Shown: positions 55,054 through 62,578, counted from the stretch's first letter. The stretch is DNA of 64,000 bases from Ruminococcus flavefaciens (GCF_900108555.1 NZ_FNWV01000004.1:124001-188000); one strand, 5' to 3'. The notes: generated from the letters alone by a model not told the origin. Numbers and translations are program-made.

Positions 55054-56085
55054 TTATCCTTTCTTAGTCGCAACTACTGCATAATCCTGACTTCCGAACA
55101 GCATCTCGGATACCTTTTTCATTGCCTTGTTGAATTCCTCGGTATTCTCTCCGCCTTCGAGCTTCAGCTCGGGTATCTCAAAGGGCGGTCTGCTGTTTTC
55201 GGTATAGATTATCTCGATGTCCTTAAAGCCTGCTTTTTCGAGATAATACTGCATAGTAAGAGGGTGAACAGGCTTTATGTGCGACGGATCTATGTAGAAT
55301 GCATTGGTATATATCGAGAGCGAGGTGGGGTTGGGAGTCTCGATGATGATACAGCCGCCCTCTTCAAGACGCTCATAGGCTGTATTGCACAGCTGTATTA
55401 TCTGATGAGGCTTGAGGTGCTCTACCACCTGTCCAACAAAGATTCCATCAACGCCCTCAGTTTTTGCAAGGAAGTCCGCACCGTCGCCGCAGGTGGCTGT
55501 GAGTCCTTTCATATTGCAGTATTCCACATAGGGCTCATATATATCCACGCCCTCGGCAGTTATGCCGTTATCCTGCATGAGGGAGAGGAATTCTCCCCTG
55601 CCGCAGCCAATATCGATCACCTTTTTCTTGTCGCGGAAGAATTTAAGGTAGAATTCCTGCGACTTCTTGATACTCTCGATAGAACCGCGGAAATGGTTCT
55701 CGAAGTCGAAATAGTCGATGTCCTCATAGTCAGAGCCGCTTTCAGCAGGTACAGCCACAGCCGCAGGAGCTGCGCTCTCTGTGGGAACAGCCGCAGGAGC
55801 TGCTTTCAGCTTCTTTTCAAGGCTTGCTATCTTTGTTTTCATCAGCTCGTTCTCACTTGTGAGACGCTCGATCATAGCATTGTTGTTTCTTACATTGACG
55901 CAGGTAGGCTCAAATTCGTCCCTTATGCGCTTAGCCCCGTCGTCAAATACGCTGGTCTTGTCGGAATATTCCTTGTCCGCAGCTTCAAGTGCGGAATATA
56001 TGCCGCCGAAAAGCTTTCTTTTTATACTTCCCTTGATGCCCTTCTGGTGTCTTGCATTTTCAATAAACTGCGATAAATAGCTCAT
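55054..56085 (-). CDS. Coiled-coil SAM methyltransferase, possible chain terminator
   Basis: 343 residues. Basic N-terminus (IKGSIKRKLFGGIYSALEA), a coiled coil (about 65-95), an Ala/Pro/Val-rich linker (about 95-115), then a class I methyltransferase (about 150-300) with KVIDIGCGRGEFLSL and GIFVGQVVEHLKP. In E. coli O9a the coiled-coil enzyme WbdD caps the glycan and sets its length, and Wzt reads the cap. Here the methyltransferase stands directly after a wzt gene with a C-terminal domain. There is no kinase domain. Confidence 0.85.
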   Translation of the reverse strand: MSYLSQFIENARHQKGIKGSIKRKLFGGIYSALEAADKEYSDKTSVFDDGAKRIRDEFEPTCVNVRNNNAMIERLTSENELMKTKIASLEKKLKAAPAAVPTESAAPAAVAVPAESGSDYEDIDYFDFENHFRGSIESIKKSQEFYLKFFRDKKKVIDIGCGRGEFLSLMQDNGITAEGVDIYEPYVEYCNMKGLTATCGDGADFLAKTEGVDGIFVGQVVEHLKPHQIIQLCNTAYERLEEGGCIIIETPNPTSLSIYTNAFYIDPSHIKPVHPLTMQYYLEKAGFKDIEIIYTENSRPPFEIPELKLEGGENTEEFNKAMKKVSEMLFGSQDYAVVATKKG

Positions 56086-56088
56086 ATC

Positions 56089-57324
56089 TTACCTCTTGAA
56101 ATTCCATGTGTGTTCGATGCGGAATACTCCTGCATCGCCCTCTGCCGATATCATCTCAATTTTATGTGCCTGTCTGTAATAATCAACAGGTATGCCTTCA
56201 CCCTGTTCGATAGCTATGTCAAGATTGTAAGTACCGCCGAGAAGCATGACTTTTTTCAGCAGTATCTCAACTGTTCCGTCCTTGTCAATGACAAAATCGG
56301 GGACTTTGTCTATCCTTGTGTTTGTGCCATAGCACTGTATGCCGTTGAGGTCAAATACTCCCACGCCGAATACAGCGTCATCTACGGGCTTTTTCACAGT
56401 GTAGTCCACGATAAGCTTTATATCCTCGCCGACACGGAACGCGCTCTGCTCGGTACCGTCTGCTGAGAATGAACGGACTCTCTTTATGCGAGCCTGTCCG
56501 CTTCCCCAGCGTTTGCCCTGCTCGTTTTCGGAAGCTTCCGTTTTTTCCGAACCTGCCTCAGCCGCTTTCATAAGCTCCTGACGCTTTCTGCTCATATAGT
56601 CAAGATACTCAAGGTCTATCTCCTTTGGCGGTCCTTCCGCCTTGATAAGTCCTTCATGTATCCATATGGAGCGGTCACATATCTGCTCTATCTGTCCGAG
56701 AGAATGGGATACTATAACTATTGTAGTGCCCTGTGCCTTTATCTCTCTCAGCTTGTTGAAGCACTTTGCCTGAAAATTCGCATCGCCTACCGCAAGTATC
56801 TCGTCGATGAGAAGTATGTCCGCATCAACGTTTATAGCTACGGAAAAGGCAAGACGCATATACATTCCCGACGAATAGGTTCGGACGGGATTGTCGATGA
56901 AGTCCGCAAGCTCCGAAAACTCAATTATATCATTAAGTCGTGCATCTATTTCCTTTTTGGTAAGTCCGAATATAGCCGCATTGGTATAGATGTTCTCCCT
57001 GCCGCTCATATCGGGGTGGAAGCCTGCTCCAAGCTCGATAAGGCTCGAAACTCTGCCTTTGAGTTTTATTGTTCCGCTGTCGGGATACATTATCCTTGTG
57101 AGAAGCTTCAAGGTCGTGCTCTTGCCGCAGCCGTTATGACCGATAAGTCCGATAGCCTCTCCTTTTTTTACGTCAAAGCTTATGCCGCGGAGCACCTTGC
57201 GCTCCTCATAGCGGCTGCGCTTGCGGAAAAGCAGGCGTTCTTTAAGCTGTGCGCCCTTGTCGAGATACACCTTGAAGCTCTTGGTGATATCCCTGACCTC
57301 TATTGCAATTTCATTTTCTGCCAT
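56089..57324 (-). CDS. wzt: Polysaccharide ABC exporter ATPase with C-terminal glycan-binding domain
   Basis: 411 residues. ATPase domain (1-245): Walker [13 protein letters not shown], signature YSSGMYMRLAF and Walker B ILLIDEILAVGD, all typical of the Wzt/TagH branch. The C-terminal domain (about 270-411: ARIKRVRSFSADGTEQSAFRVGEDIKLIV, AVFGVGVFDLNGIQCYG, TYNLDIAIEQ) is the beta-sandwich that in O9a-type Wzt recognises the capped chain end. It overlaps wzm by one base. I infer export of a capped, lipid-linked polysaccharide. Confidence 0.93.
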   Translation of the reverse strand: MAENEIAIEVRDITKSFKVYLDKGAQLKERLLFRKRSRYEERKVLRGISFDVKKGEAIGLIGHNGCGKSTTLKLLTRIMYPDSGTIKLKGRVSSLIELGAGFHPDMSGRENIYTNAAIFGLTKKEIDARLNDIIEFSELADFIDNPVRTYSSGMYMRLAFSVAINVDADILLIDEILAVGDANFQAKCFNKLREIKAQGTTIVIVSHSLGQIEQICDRSIWIHEGLIKAEGPPKEIDLEYLDYMSRKRQELMKAAEAGSEKTEASENEQGKRWGSGQARIKRVRSFSADGTEQSAFRVGEDIKLIVDYTVKKPVDDAVFGVGVFDLNGIQCYGTNTRIDKVPDFVIDKDGTVEILLKKVMLLGGTYNLDIAIEQGEGIPVDYYRQAHKIEMISAEGDAGVFRIEHTWNFKR

Positions 57325-58100
57325 TACAGTTCCTCCGCAAAGTGCTTTTGAAGCTTATTGAATACCAGTGCGCCGAATATAAGGAAGAATACTCCCAGAG
57401 CTGCTGCGATCAGAAGAGTCGAAAGATCAGGTATCTGCTTGTCGTACAGCACTGTTCTGTAACATTCGATTATAGGCGTCATCGGATTGAGATTGAAGAT
57501 CGGGAGATACTTCTCGGGAACTATCGACTTTGAGTATACTATAGGTGTAAGATACATCCATGCCATAGATACTATGCCGAGAATATGCTCTAAATCTCTG
57601 AAATAAACGGTCACAGCCGATGAAAGCATTGCCATGCCAAGTGCAAAGATGTATTCTACTATCATTATTATCGGAAGCGTAAGTACTGCCACGAAGTTTA
57701 TACCTGCTCCCGTTACTATTATCACCGCAAATATGACTATGAAGCACAGCAGCATATTGACGAAACAGCTTGTAACATAGGATATGGGTATTACCATTCG
57801 CGGGAAGTATATCTTCTTTACAAGGTCTTTCTGCGATATAATTGACGCTGCGCCCACGGTTATGGACGATGAGAAGAATATCCACGGTATCAGTGCAACG
57901 AACAGATAAAGATAATATCTCGGCACATCGTTGCGAAGTATCTTCGAGAAAACTATCGTATAAACTATCAGCTGGAAAAGAGGATTGATGAACGTCCACA
58001 AAAAGCCCAGAACAGAGCCTTTATAACGTCCTCGGAGATCTTTTTTCACAAGGCTGAAAATCATCTGTCTGTAGTCATAAAGTTCTTTTATCGTACTCAT
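57324..58100 (-). CDS. wzm: Polysaccharide ABC exporter permease
   Basis: 258 residues with six membrane helices, ABC-2 type (LRGRYKGSVLGFLWTFINPLFQLIVY, and NPMTPIIECYR near the end). Forms the channel energised by Wzt. First gene of the operon, 70 bases after a consensus promoter. Confidence 0.93.
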   Translation of the reverse strand: MSTIKELYDYRQMIFSLVKKDLRGRYKGSVLGFLWTFINPLFQLIVYTIVFSKILRNDVPRYYLYLFVALIPWIFFSSSITVGAASIISQKDLVKKIYFPRMVIPISYVTSCFVNMLLCFIVIFAVIIVTGAGINFVAVLTLPIIMIVEYIFALGMAMLSSAVTVYFRDLEHILGIVSMAWMYLTPIVYSKSIVPEKYLPIFNLNPMTPIIECYRTVLYDKQIPDLSTLLIAAALGVFFLIFGALVFNKLQKHFAEEL

Positions 58101-58171
58101 TTATTGCTCCTTGAAAAGCGCGTTTTCGGGATTTTTCTGAAAAAGCGCATAAAAATCCATAGTATCTTTTA

Positions 58172-58200
58172 ATTATATCACAAGCGCATTATGCTGTCAA
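58172..58200 (-). promoter_or_regulatory. Consensus promoter of the polysaccharide operon
   Basis: Minus strand TTGACA, 17 bases, TATAAT, perfect in both boxes. No other promoter of this quality is seen before 45652, so eleven genes may depend on it. Confidence 0.85.
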
Positions 58201-58231
58201 GTATAATGCTGCCCGTTCTCCCATATAAAGC

Positions 58232-58258
58232 AAAAAACGGACAGTTTTGTCCGTTTTT
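58232..58258 (-). terminator. Terminator of rlmH
   Basis: AAAAACGGACA, TTT region, TGTCCGTTTTT directly after the rlmH stop, T-rich on the minus strand. Confidence 0.85.
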
Positions 58259-58259
58259 G

Positions 58260-58733
58260 TCATTTATGGTATTTTCCGCCCTCTGCTATCTGAAAGGCGC
58301 GGTATATCTGCTCAAGGAGCATTACTCTCGCAAGCTGGTGCGGAAAGGTCATTTTCGACATGGAAAGCTTCAGAGTACCCATTGACTTTATCTCGGGGTC
58401 AAGTCCGAATGAACTGCCGATTATGAAAGTAACGGTACTTTGTCCGCTTACGCCTGCGTTCGTTATTTTCTCCGAAAGCTCGGGGCTTGAAAGCTGCTTT
58501 CCCTCGATACACATAGGCACTATCATGCCCTTTGCGTAACGCTTTATCTGCTCGGCTTCCTTTTTTAGTGCAGACGCTATCTCCTTATCCGATGGATTAT
58601 CGCTGAGTCTGCACTCGTCAAGCTCATGGAGCTCAAATGTGCAGTATCGTCCGAGACGCTTTATGTATTCAGCGCAGGCACTGCGGAGATATTCCTCTTT
58701 GAGCTTGCCTATAACAATAAGTACAATATTCAT
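58260..58733 (-). CDS. rlmH: 23S rRNA pseudouridine1915 N3-methyltransferase
   Basis: 157 residues, SPOUT fold. The knot region TFIIGSSFGLDPEI and the C-terminal SKMTFPHQLARVMLLEQIYRAF are family hallmarks. The gene starts at the walJ stop (ATGA overlap), a common Firmicutes pairing. Confidence 0.95.
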   Translation of the reverse strand: MNIVLIVIGKLKEEYLRSACAEYIKRLGRYCTFELHELDECRLSDNPSDKEIASALKKEAEQIKRYAKGMIVPMCIEGKQLSSPELSEKITNAGVSGQSTVTFIIGSSFGLDPEIKSMGTLKLSMSKMTFPHQLARVMLLEQIYRAFQIAEGGKYHK

Positions 58734-59518
58734 CAGAATACTACTGCTCCTCCCTTAGTCTCAACGGGAGCTACTCCGAGAAGATAGTCCCTGCCTCTTG
58801 TAAAGCCCGAAAGTCCGCGCTGTACCGTGCTGTCAGCCATTTGTGGGTGATTGTTGTCCTGACTGAGATGCCCAAGCAGTATATGCGTAGTACCGCGCTC
58901 TATCATCTTTCTCACCTGAACTGTGCAGTCATCGTTTGAAAGGTGTCCGATAGGAGAAAGTATCCTCTCTTTCAGATAAAAGGGATACGGTCCTGTGCGC
59001 AGCATATAGTCATCGTAATTTGACTCGATAAGCACCATTCGGCAGCCTTTAAGGGCTTCGTCCACCTCGGGGGTAACGTGCCCTAAGTCGGTGCAGACTG
59101 CACAGTATTTATCGTCCTCTGTATGTATCCTGTAGCCACAGCTCTGTATAGCATCGTGAGGGGTATTGAAACAGCTCACCTCACTGCCGCCGCAGCTTAT
59201 GGTCTTTCCCGTAATGTCTATGACGTGGGAGTTTACCGCTATTTTTCCGCCGTCGCAGAGCCGCTGCAAAGTACGCTTCTGACCGTATACGGGAAGTCCC
59301 GTTTTCTTGGTCAGCATGGCAAGTCCTGCAATATGGTCGGAGTGTTCATGGGTTATGAATACTCCCTGTATCGCTTCAAGCGGTATGTTATTCACTTCGA
59401 GGGCATTGCAGAGCCGTCTGAAGCTGACTCCGCAGTCTATAAGTATTCCGCCTTTTTCAGTTCCGATAAATGAGGAATTACCCTTGCTGGAGCTGAAAAG
59501 TGGATAGAGTCGTGCCAT
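58733..59518 (-). CDS. walJ: MBL-fold metallohydrolase, WalJ/YycJ family
   Basis: 261 residues. SSSKGNSSFIG at the N-terminus, the metal motif THEHSDHIAGL, and later metal ligands in CTDLGH and HLSQDNNHP. WalJ/YycJ proteins are linked to coordination of cell division and DNA metabolism, with a 5' exonuclease activity proposed. Coupled to rlmH downstream. Confidence 0.9.
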   Translation of the reverse strand: MARLYPLFSSSKGNSSFIGTEKGGILIDCGVSFRRLCNALEVNNIPLEAIQGVFITHEHSDHIAGLAMLTKKTGLPVYGQKRTLQRLCDGGKIAVNSHVIDITGKTISCGGSEVSCFNTPHDAIQSCGYRIHTEDDKYCAVCTDLGHVTPEVDEALKGCRMVLIESNYDDYMLRTGPYPFYLKERILSPIGHLSNDDCTVQVRKMIERGTTHILLGHLSQDNNHPQMADSTVQRGLSGFTRGRDYLLGVAPVETKGGAVVF

Positions 59519-59550
59519 TGGATATTCTCCGTTCTGTTTATTATCTTCTA

Positions 59551-59617
59551 TTTACAAAAGCAATAAATCATACTTTTTACAAAAGCAATAAATCATACTT
59601 TTCACAAAAGTGCAATA
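59551..59617. repeat. 25-bp tandem repeat
   Basis: Two exact copies of a 25-bp unit (59551-59575 and 59576-59600, starting TTTACAAAAGCAATAAATC) and a partial third to 59617, upstream of walJ. It could carry the walJ promoter, but no good boxes are seen. Confidence 0.8.
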
Positions 59618-59726
59618 GTTGAGAGTTGAGAATTGAGAGTTGTAGTATCGCCTGCGGCGATATTATCTAAATAATGTGATCAAAGCGAACACATTAACTC
59701 TCAACTCTTCACTCTCAACTCTAAAC
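59617..59726. repeat. Heptad inverted repeat, AGTTGAG family, short copy
   Basis: Left arm AGTTGAG-AGTTGAG-AATTGAG-AGTTG (59617-59642); right arm AACTCTC-AACTCTT-CACTCTC-AACTCT (59696-59721), its near complement. The loop includes the small hairpin ATCGCCTGCGGCGAT. It ends one base before the cysS stop codon at 59727. The arms match those of the larger element at 61169. Confidence 0.8.
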
Positions 59727-61148
59727 TTAATTTATCTTATTGATCTCTGTGCCCTGACGGGTCTCCTTTACTTCATAGCCAAGAGCTGCTATCTTGTCAC
59801 GGAGCTCGTCTGCAAGTGCGAAATTCTTGTCCTTACGTGCAGCCTTGCGCTGTTCAACAAGTTCCATGACTTCACTTGGGATATCAGCAGAAGCCGAACC
59901 TGCATTGTCTGCAAACTCCTTTGCATTTGCGATAAGGTCAAGTCCCAGCACCTTGTCGAACTCATTGATAAGTGCAAGCTTTGTTGCCGCATTTGCCTTT
60001 GATTTCAGTACATCGTACAATACTGTGATACCCATAGCTGTATTGATATCATTATCAAGAGCATCTCTGAAATCCTTCATGAGACGGTCATATTCAGCCT
60101 TGTCGATATCGCCGCCGTTTTCCTTTGTGAGAGGTGCTATCTTCTCAATGAGCTTATTATAAGCTATCTTTGCGTTGTCGAGGTTCTCCCATGAGAATAC
60201 CAGTGACTTTCTGTAGTGTGACTGGAGACAGAAGAAACGGTATATAACAGGCTTGTAGCCCTTTTCTTCAAGGAGTGATACTGTAAGGAACTCGCCCTTG
60301 CTCTTGCTCATTTTACCGCTGTTTGTGTTGAGGTGGAGCACATGGAACCAGTAATTGCACCACTTATGTCCGAGGTATGCCTCAGACTGTGCAATTTCGT
60401 TTGTATGGTGTGGGAATGCATTGTCGATACCGCCGCAGTGGATATCGAGGTATTCGCCGTTATTCTTCATGCTGATGCATGAGCACTCAATATGCCAGCC
60501 GGGGTAGCCAATGCCCCACGGTGAATCCCATTTAAGCTCCTGATCGTCAAACTTTGACTTTGTGAACCAGAGTGCGAAATCAGCCTTATTGCGCTTGTTC
60601 TCGTCAGCCTCAACGCCCTCGCGGACACCTACTGCAAGGTCCTCTTCGTTGAAATCGTTGAATACATAGTACTTTTCAAGCTTTGATGTGTCGAAATATA
60701 TATTTCCGCCTGCTTCATATGCATAGCCCTTTTCGATAAGCGAGCTGATAACGCGGATAAACTCGTCTATATAAGTAGTAGCAGGTACAACTACATCAGG
60801 CTTCTTGATGTTGAGCTTTTTGCAGTCCTCAAAGAAAGCGTCTGTGTAGAACTTTGCTATCTCCATGACTGTCTTGTGCTCACGCTTTGCGCCCTTGAGC
60901 ATCTTGTCATCGCCTGTGTCGCCGTCACTGGTAAGATGTCCGACATCGGTGATATTCATAACACGGTTCACATCATAGCCTGTGAAGCGGAGATACTTTT
61001 CAAGTATATCCTCCATGATATAGCTTCTGAGGTTGCCTATGTGCGCATAGTGGTACACAGTAGGTCCGCAGGTGTACATACTTACCTTGCCCTCTTCATG
61101 TGGTACGAATTCTTCCTTTTTGTGTGATAATGAATTGTATAACTGCAT
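59727..61148 (-). CDS. cysS: Cysteinyl-tRNA synthetase
   Basis: 473 residues. The HIGH box is in GPTVYHYAHIGN, zinc ligands include the cysteine in TCGPTVYH and WHIECSCIS, and KMSKSKG is intact. Charges tRNA-Cys. AGGAGG precedes the ATG. Both flanks carry AGTTGAG heptad elements. A cysteine-type T-box leader lies 950 bases upstream, beyond one small gene and the S23 element. Confidence 0.96.
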   Translation of the reverse strand: MQLYNSLSHKKEEFVPHEEGKVSMYTCGPTVYHYAHIGNLRSYIMEDILEKYLRFTGYDVNRVMNITDVGHLTSDGDTGDDKMLKGAKREHKTVMEIAKFYTDAFFEDCKKLNIKKPDVVVPATTYIDEFIRVISSLIEKGYAYEAGGNIYFDTSKLEKYYVFNDFNEEDLAVGVREGVEADENKRNKADFALWFTKSKFDDQELKWDSPWGIGYPGWHIECSCISMKNNGEYLDIHCGGIDNAFPHHTNEIAQSEAYLGHKWCNYWFHVLHLNTNSGKMSKSKGEFLTVSLLEEKGYKPVIYRFFCLQSHYRKSLVFSWENLDNAKIAYNKLIEKIAPLTKENGGDIDKAEYDRLMKDFRDALDNDINTAMGITVLYDVLKSKANAATKLALINEFDKVLGLDLIANAKEFADNAGSASADIPSEVMELVEQRKAARKDKNFALADELRDKIAALGYEVKETRQGTEINKIN

Positions 61149-61168
61149 TTATATTTCCTCCTATAAAA

Positions 61169-61640
61169 AGTTGAGAGTTGAGAATTGAGAGTTGAGAGTT
61201 ATTATTTCTCACTCAATTCCATATTCTCCTTTTTTGTCTTTATTATTGATGAAATTATTAATTTCAATTCACGAGCCTCTTTATTCATTGATTCAAACTG
61301 TAAATCAGTGATATATTCTGTCTCACGCAACAATCAAAGCCAGTATATGGTCTCAGCTGACTCTTTTAAAGCTATTCCCATTTTTGAAACAAAATCCTTA
61401 TCGCTTTGCGCATCTAATGCTTCACTTACGTTTGCACCAATACTTGTTCCGCTCCTCAATATCTGACGTGATAAAACATACTCTTTCTTTTCAGAAAGGT
61501 ATTTATAAAGATTTACTACCCTTACAGCAAATCTGAAACTCTTTTCTCCTATAATGCTATCGCCCATAACAACCTCTATCTTTCCGAATTCAGCCGTTGA
61601 TCCTTTTAACTCTCAATTCTCAACTCTGAACTCTCAACTG
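61169..61640. mobile_element. S23/IVS-like element bounded by heptad inverted repeats
   Basis: Arms of 7-bp units: left AGTTGAG-AGTTGAG-AATTGAG-AGTTGAG-AGTTA (61169-61201), right the near complement (61604-61639). They enclose one broken gene of the S23/four-helix-bundle family. The layout (stem-forming ends around an S23-type ORF) is that of intervening sequences found in 23S rRNA genes of Leptospira, Coxiella and others, but here it sits between protein genes. One end is 3 bases from the stop codon of the gene at 61643, the other 20 bases before cysS. Confidence 0.65.
61202..61567 (-). pseudogene. S23 / four-helix-bundle protein, interrupted by in-frame TGA
   Basis: 121 codons in one frame, the full family length (about 115-125), with a single TGA at codon 78 (61334-61336). 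Before it: MGDSIIGEKSFRFAVRVVNL and SRQILRSGTSIGANVSEAL, the S23 hallmark. After it the frame goes on with LLRETEYITDL and ends in LKLIISSIIK, matching the usual YWLxLLRETxY junction. A CGA-to-TGA change would explain it. Family proteins are RNA-binding helical bundles; relatives serve as Avd in diversity-generating retroelements. No reverse transcriptase is present. Confidence 0.8.
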
Positions 61641-61642
61641 AA

Positions 61643-62020
61643 TTAAAAGGACCATATCTCGGGCGGTGGGTTCTTTATTTTTAGCTTTGAAAAGTAGCCG
61701 AACATCACCAGAAACTCTGGTATAACACGGAGTCCGTCACGGTAGTAAGCGTCAATGCGCTCCTTGTCGTCGGTTATGCCTTTATAGTTTCGCGGACAGA
61801 AAAACGTCCACTCGGCTGTGAGGCTGTCAAAGCTGAGCCTGAAAAAGCCCGAAGGACTTTCCTCGCCAAAGGCTTCAAGAAGTGCTATATGGTCGCCTGC
61901 TGTCTCGGCTGCACCTACATAAGCCGTGCTTCCGTCAAGGCTTACAGCTCCGAGAAGTCTGCTGTCAGCTTTTACTGCCTCATTTATCGCCTCATCGGAC
62001 GGATATTTTATTATATTCAT
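61643..62020 (-). CDS. Unknown 125-residue protein behind a cysteine T-box
   Basis: 125 residues from ATG 62020, chosen for GGAGG 6 bases upstream; the open frame goes on 84 codons through the T-box leader and should not be translated. Cytoplasmic, no cysteine-rich metal site, one cysteine (FFCPRNY). Segments: SDEAINEAVKADSRLLGAVS, YVGAAETAGDHIALLEAF and the C-terminal FGYFSKLKIKNPPPEIWSF. I do not recognise the family. The T-box upstream places it under tRNA-Cys control, probably once in an operon with cysS. Confidence 0.75.
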   Translation of the reverse strand: MNIIKYPSDEAINEAVKADSRLLGAVSLDGSTAYVGAAETAGDHIALLEAFGEESPSGFFRLSFDSLTAEWTFFCPRNYKGITDDKERIDAYYRDGLRVIPEFLVMFGYFSKLKIKNPPPEIWSF

Positions 62021-62091
62021 CTCTGCCCTCCTTTTTTCAAATAGTATGCAGTTTGAAATATCCCACTGCATATTATTTGTCAAGACATAAT

Positions 62092-62318
62092 AATAAAAAG
62101 CCCCCGAGGATATACCTCGGAGGCGCAATTGCTCGTTTCCACTCCGTCTTGAACTCATCTTATCCTTAACGCGGACGAAACGCCGACAGATACACACGCT
62201 CACGCGCTTCCCTGACGGGACTGACAGCCGCACTTCACTTCCCCCGACTATGTGCTCACACCTGCCGCACACTCTCTGTAAGTCCGCAGAAAAGTTACTC
62301 TGACTGCTATGTCTTTAT
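62092..62318 (-). promoter_or_regulatory. T-box leader, tRNA-Cys type
   Basis: On the minus strand: Stem I elements AGAGAGTG, GGCAGGTGTGAGCAC, and a specifier loop GTGAAGTGCGG whose codon is TGC (Cys). Downstream comes an antiterminator GGAGTGGAAACGAGC with TGGA, which pairs with a UCCA 3' end, and tRNA-Cys has discriminator U73. A terminator stem, CCTCCGAGG with CCTCGGGGG and a T run, closes it. Two independent marks, specifier and discriminator, agree on cysteine. It controls the gene at 61643 and, by read-through, perhaps cysS. Confidence 0.85.
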
Positions 62319-62319
62319 T

Positions 62320-62435
62320 GAGAACTAAGACCTTAGAACTAAGATCTTAGAATTTAGTTGTATACAAATGCAAAGTTTGAGCTCTTAGCTCTTAGCTCTT
62401 AGCTCTTAGCTCTTAGCTCTTAGCTCTTAGCTCTT
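62320..62435. repeat. Heptad inverted repeat, TTAGCTC family, with 8 perfect units
   Basis: Right arm: AGCTCTT repeated eight times without a mismatch (62380-62435). Left arm: imperfect complement, GAACTAA-GACCTTA-GAACTAA-GATCTTA (62322-62350). It lies exactly between the T-box promoter and the T-box, so the transcript starts within it. Perfect identity suggests recent expansion. Confidence 0.85.
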
Positions 62436-62440
62436 AAATA

Positions 62441-62470
62441 ATTATATACCATTAAGGTAGTATTTGTCAA
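62441..62470 (-). promoter_or_regulatory. Promoter of the T-box transcript
   Basis: Minus strand TTGACA, 18 bases, TATAAT. The predicted start falls at the edge of the AGCTCTT array. Confidence 0.8.
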
Positions 62471-62544
62471 TAGCAATACATTCCCCTTGACTCTGATTTG
62501 CTTCTCCTCAACTATGAACAAATTGTAAACATTTCTCCTATCCC

Positions 62545-62574
62545 TTGACTTTGCCACTGTAAAAGATATATACT
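62545..62574 (+). promoter_or_regulatory. Promoter of htpG
   Basis: TTGACT, 18 bases, TATACT, ending just before the CIRCE operator. Confidence 0.6.
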
Positions 62575-62578
62575 TTAT

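Noticed and set aside
54886..56076. A 396-codon open frame on the plus strand
   Set aside because: It lies antisense to the methyltransferase and coiled-coil genes, is rich in Cys, Tyr and His as shadow frames are, and has no ribosome site.
61202..61567. Diversity-generating retroelement Avd
   Set aside because: The protein family fits, but there is no reverse transcriptase, template repeat or variable repeat nearby.
62021..62272. An 84-codon upstream extension of the gene at 61643
   Set aside because: The extension would be translated from the T-box leader RNA; a good ribosome site marks ATG 62020 instead.
62380..62435. AGCTCTT array as a CRISPR
   Set aside because: The units are 7 bp and contiguous, with no spacers and no cas genes.
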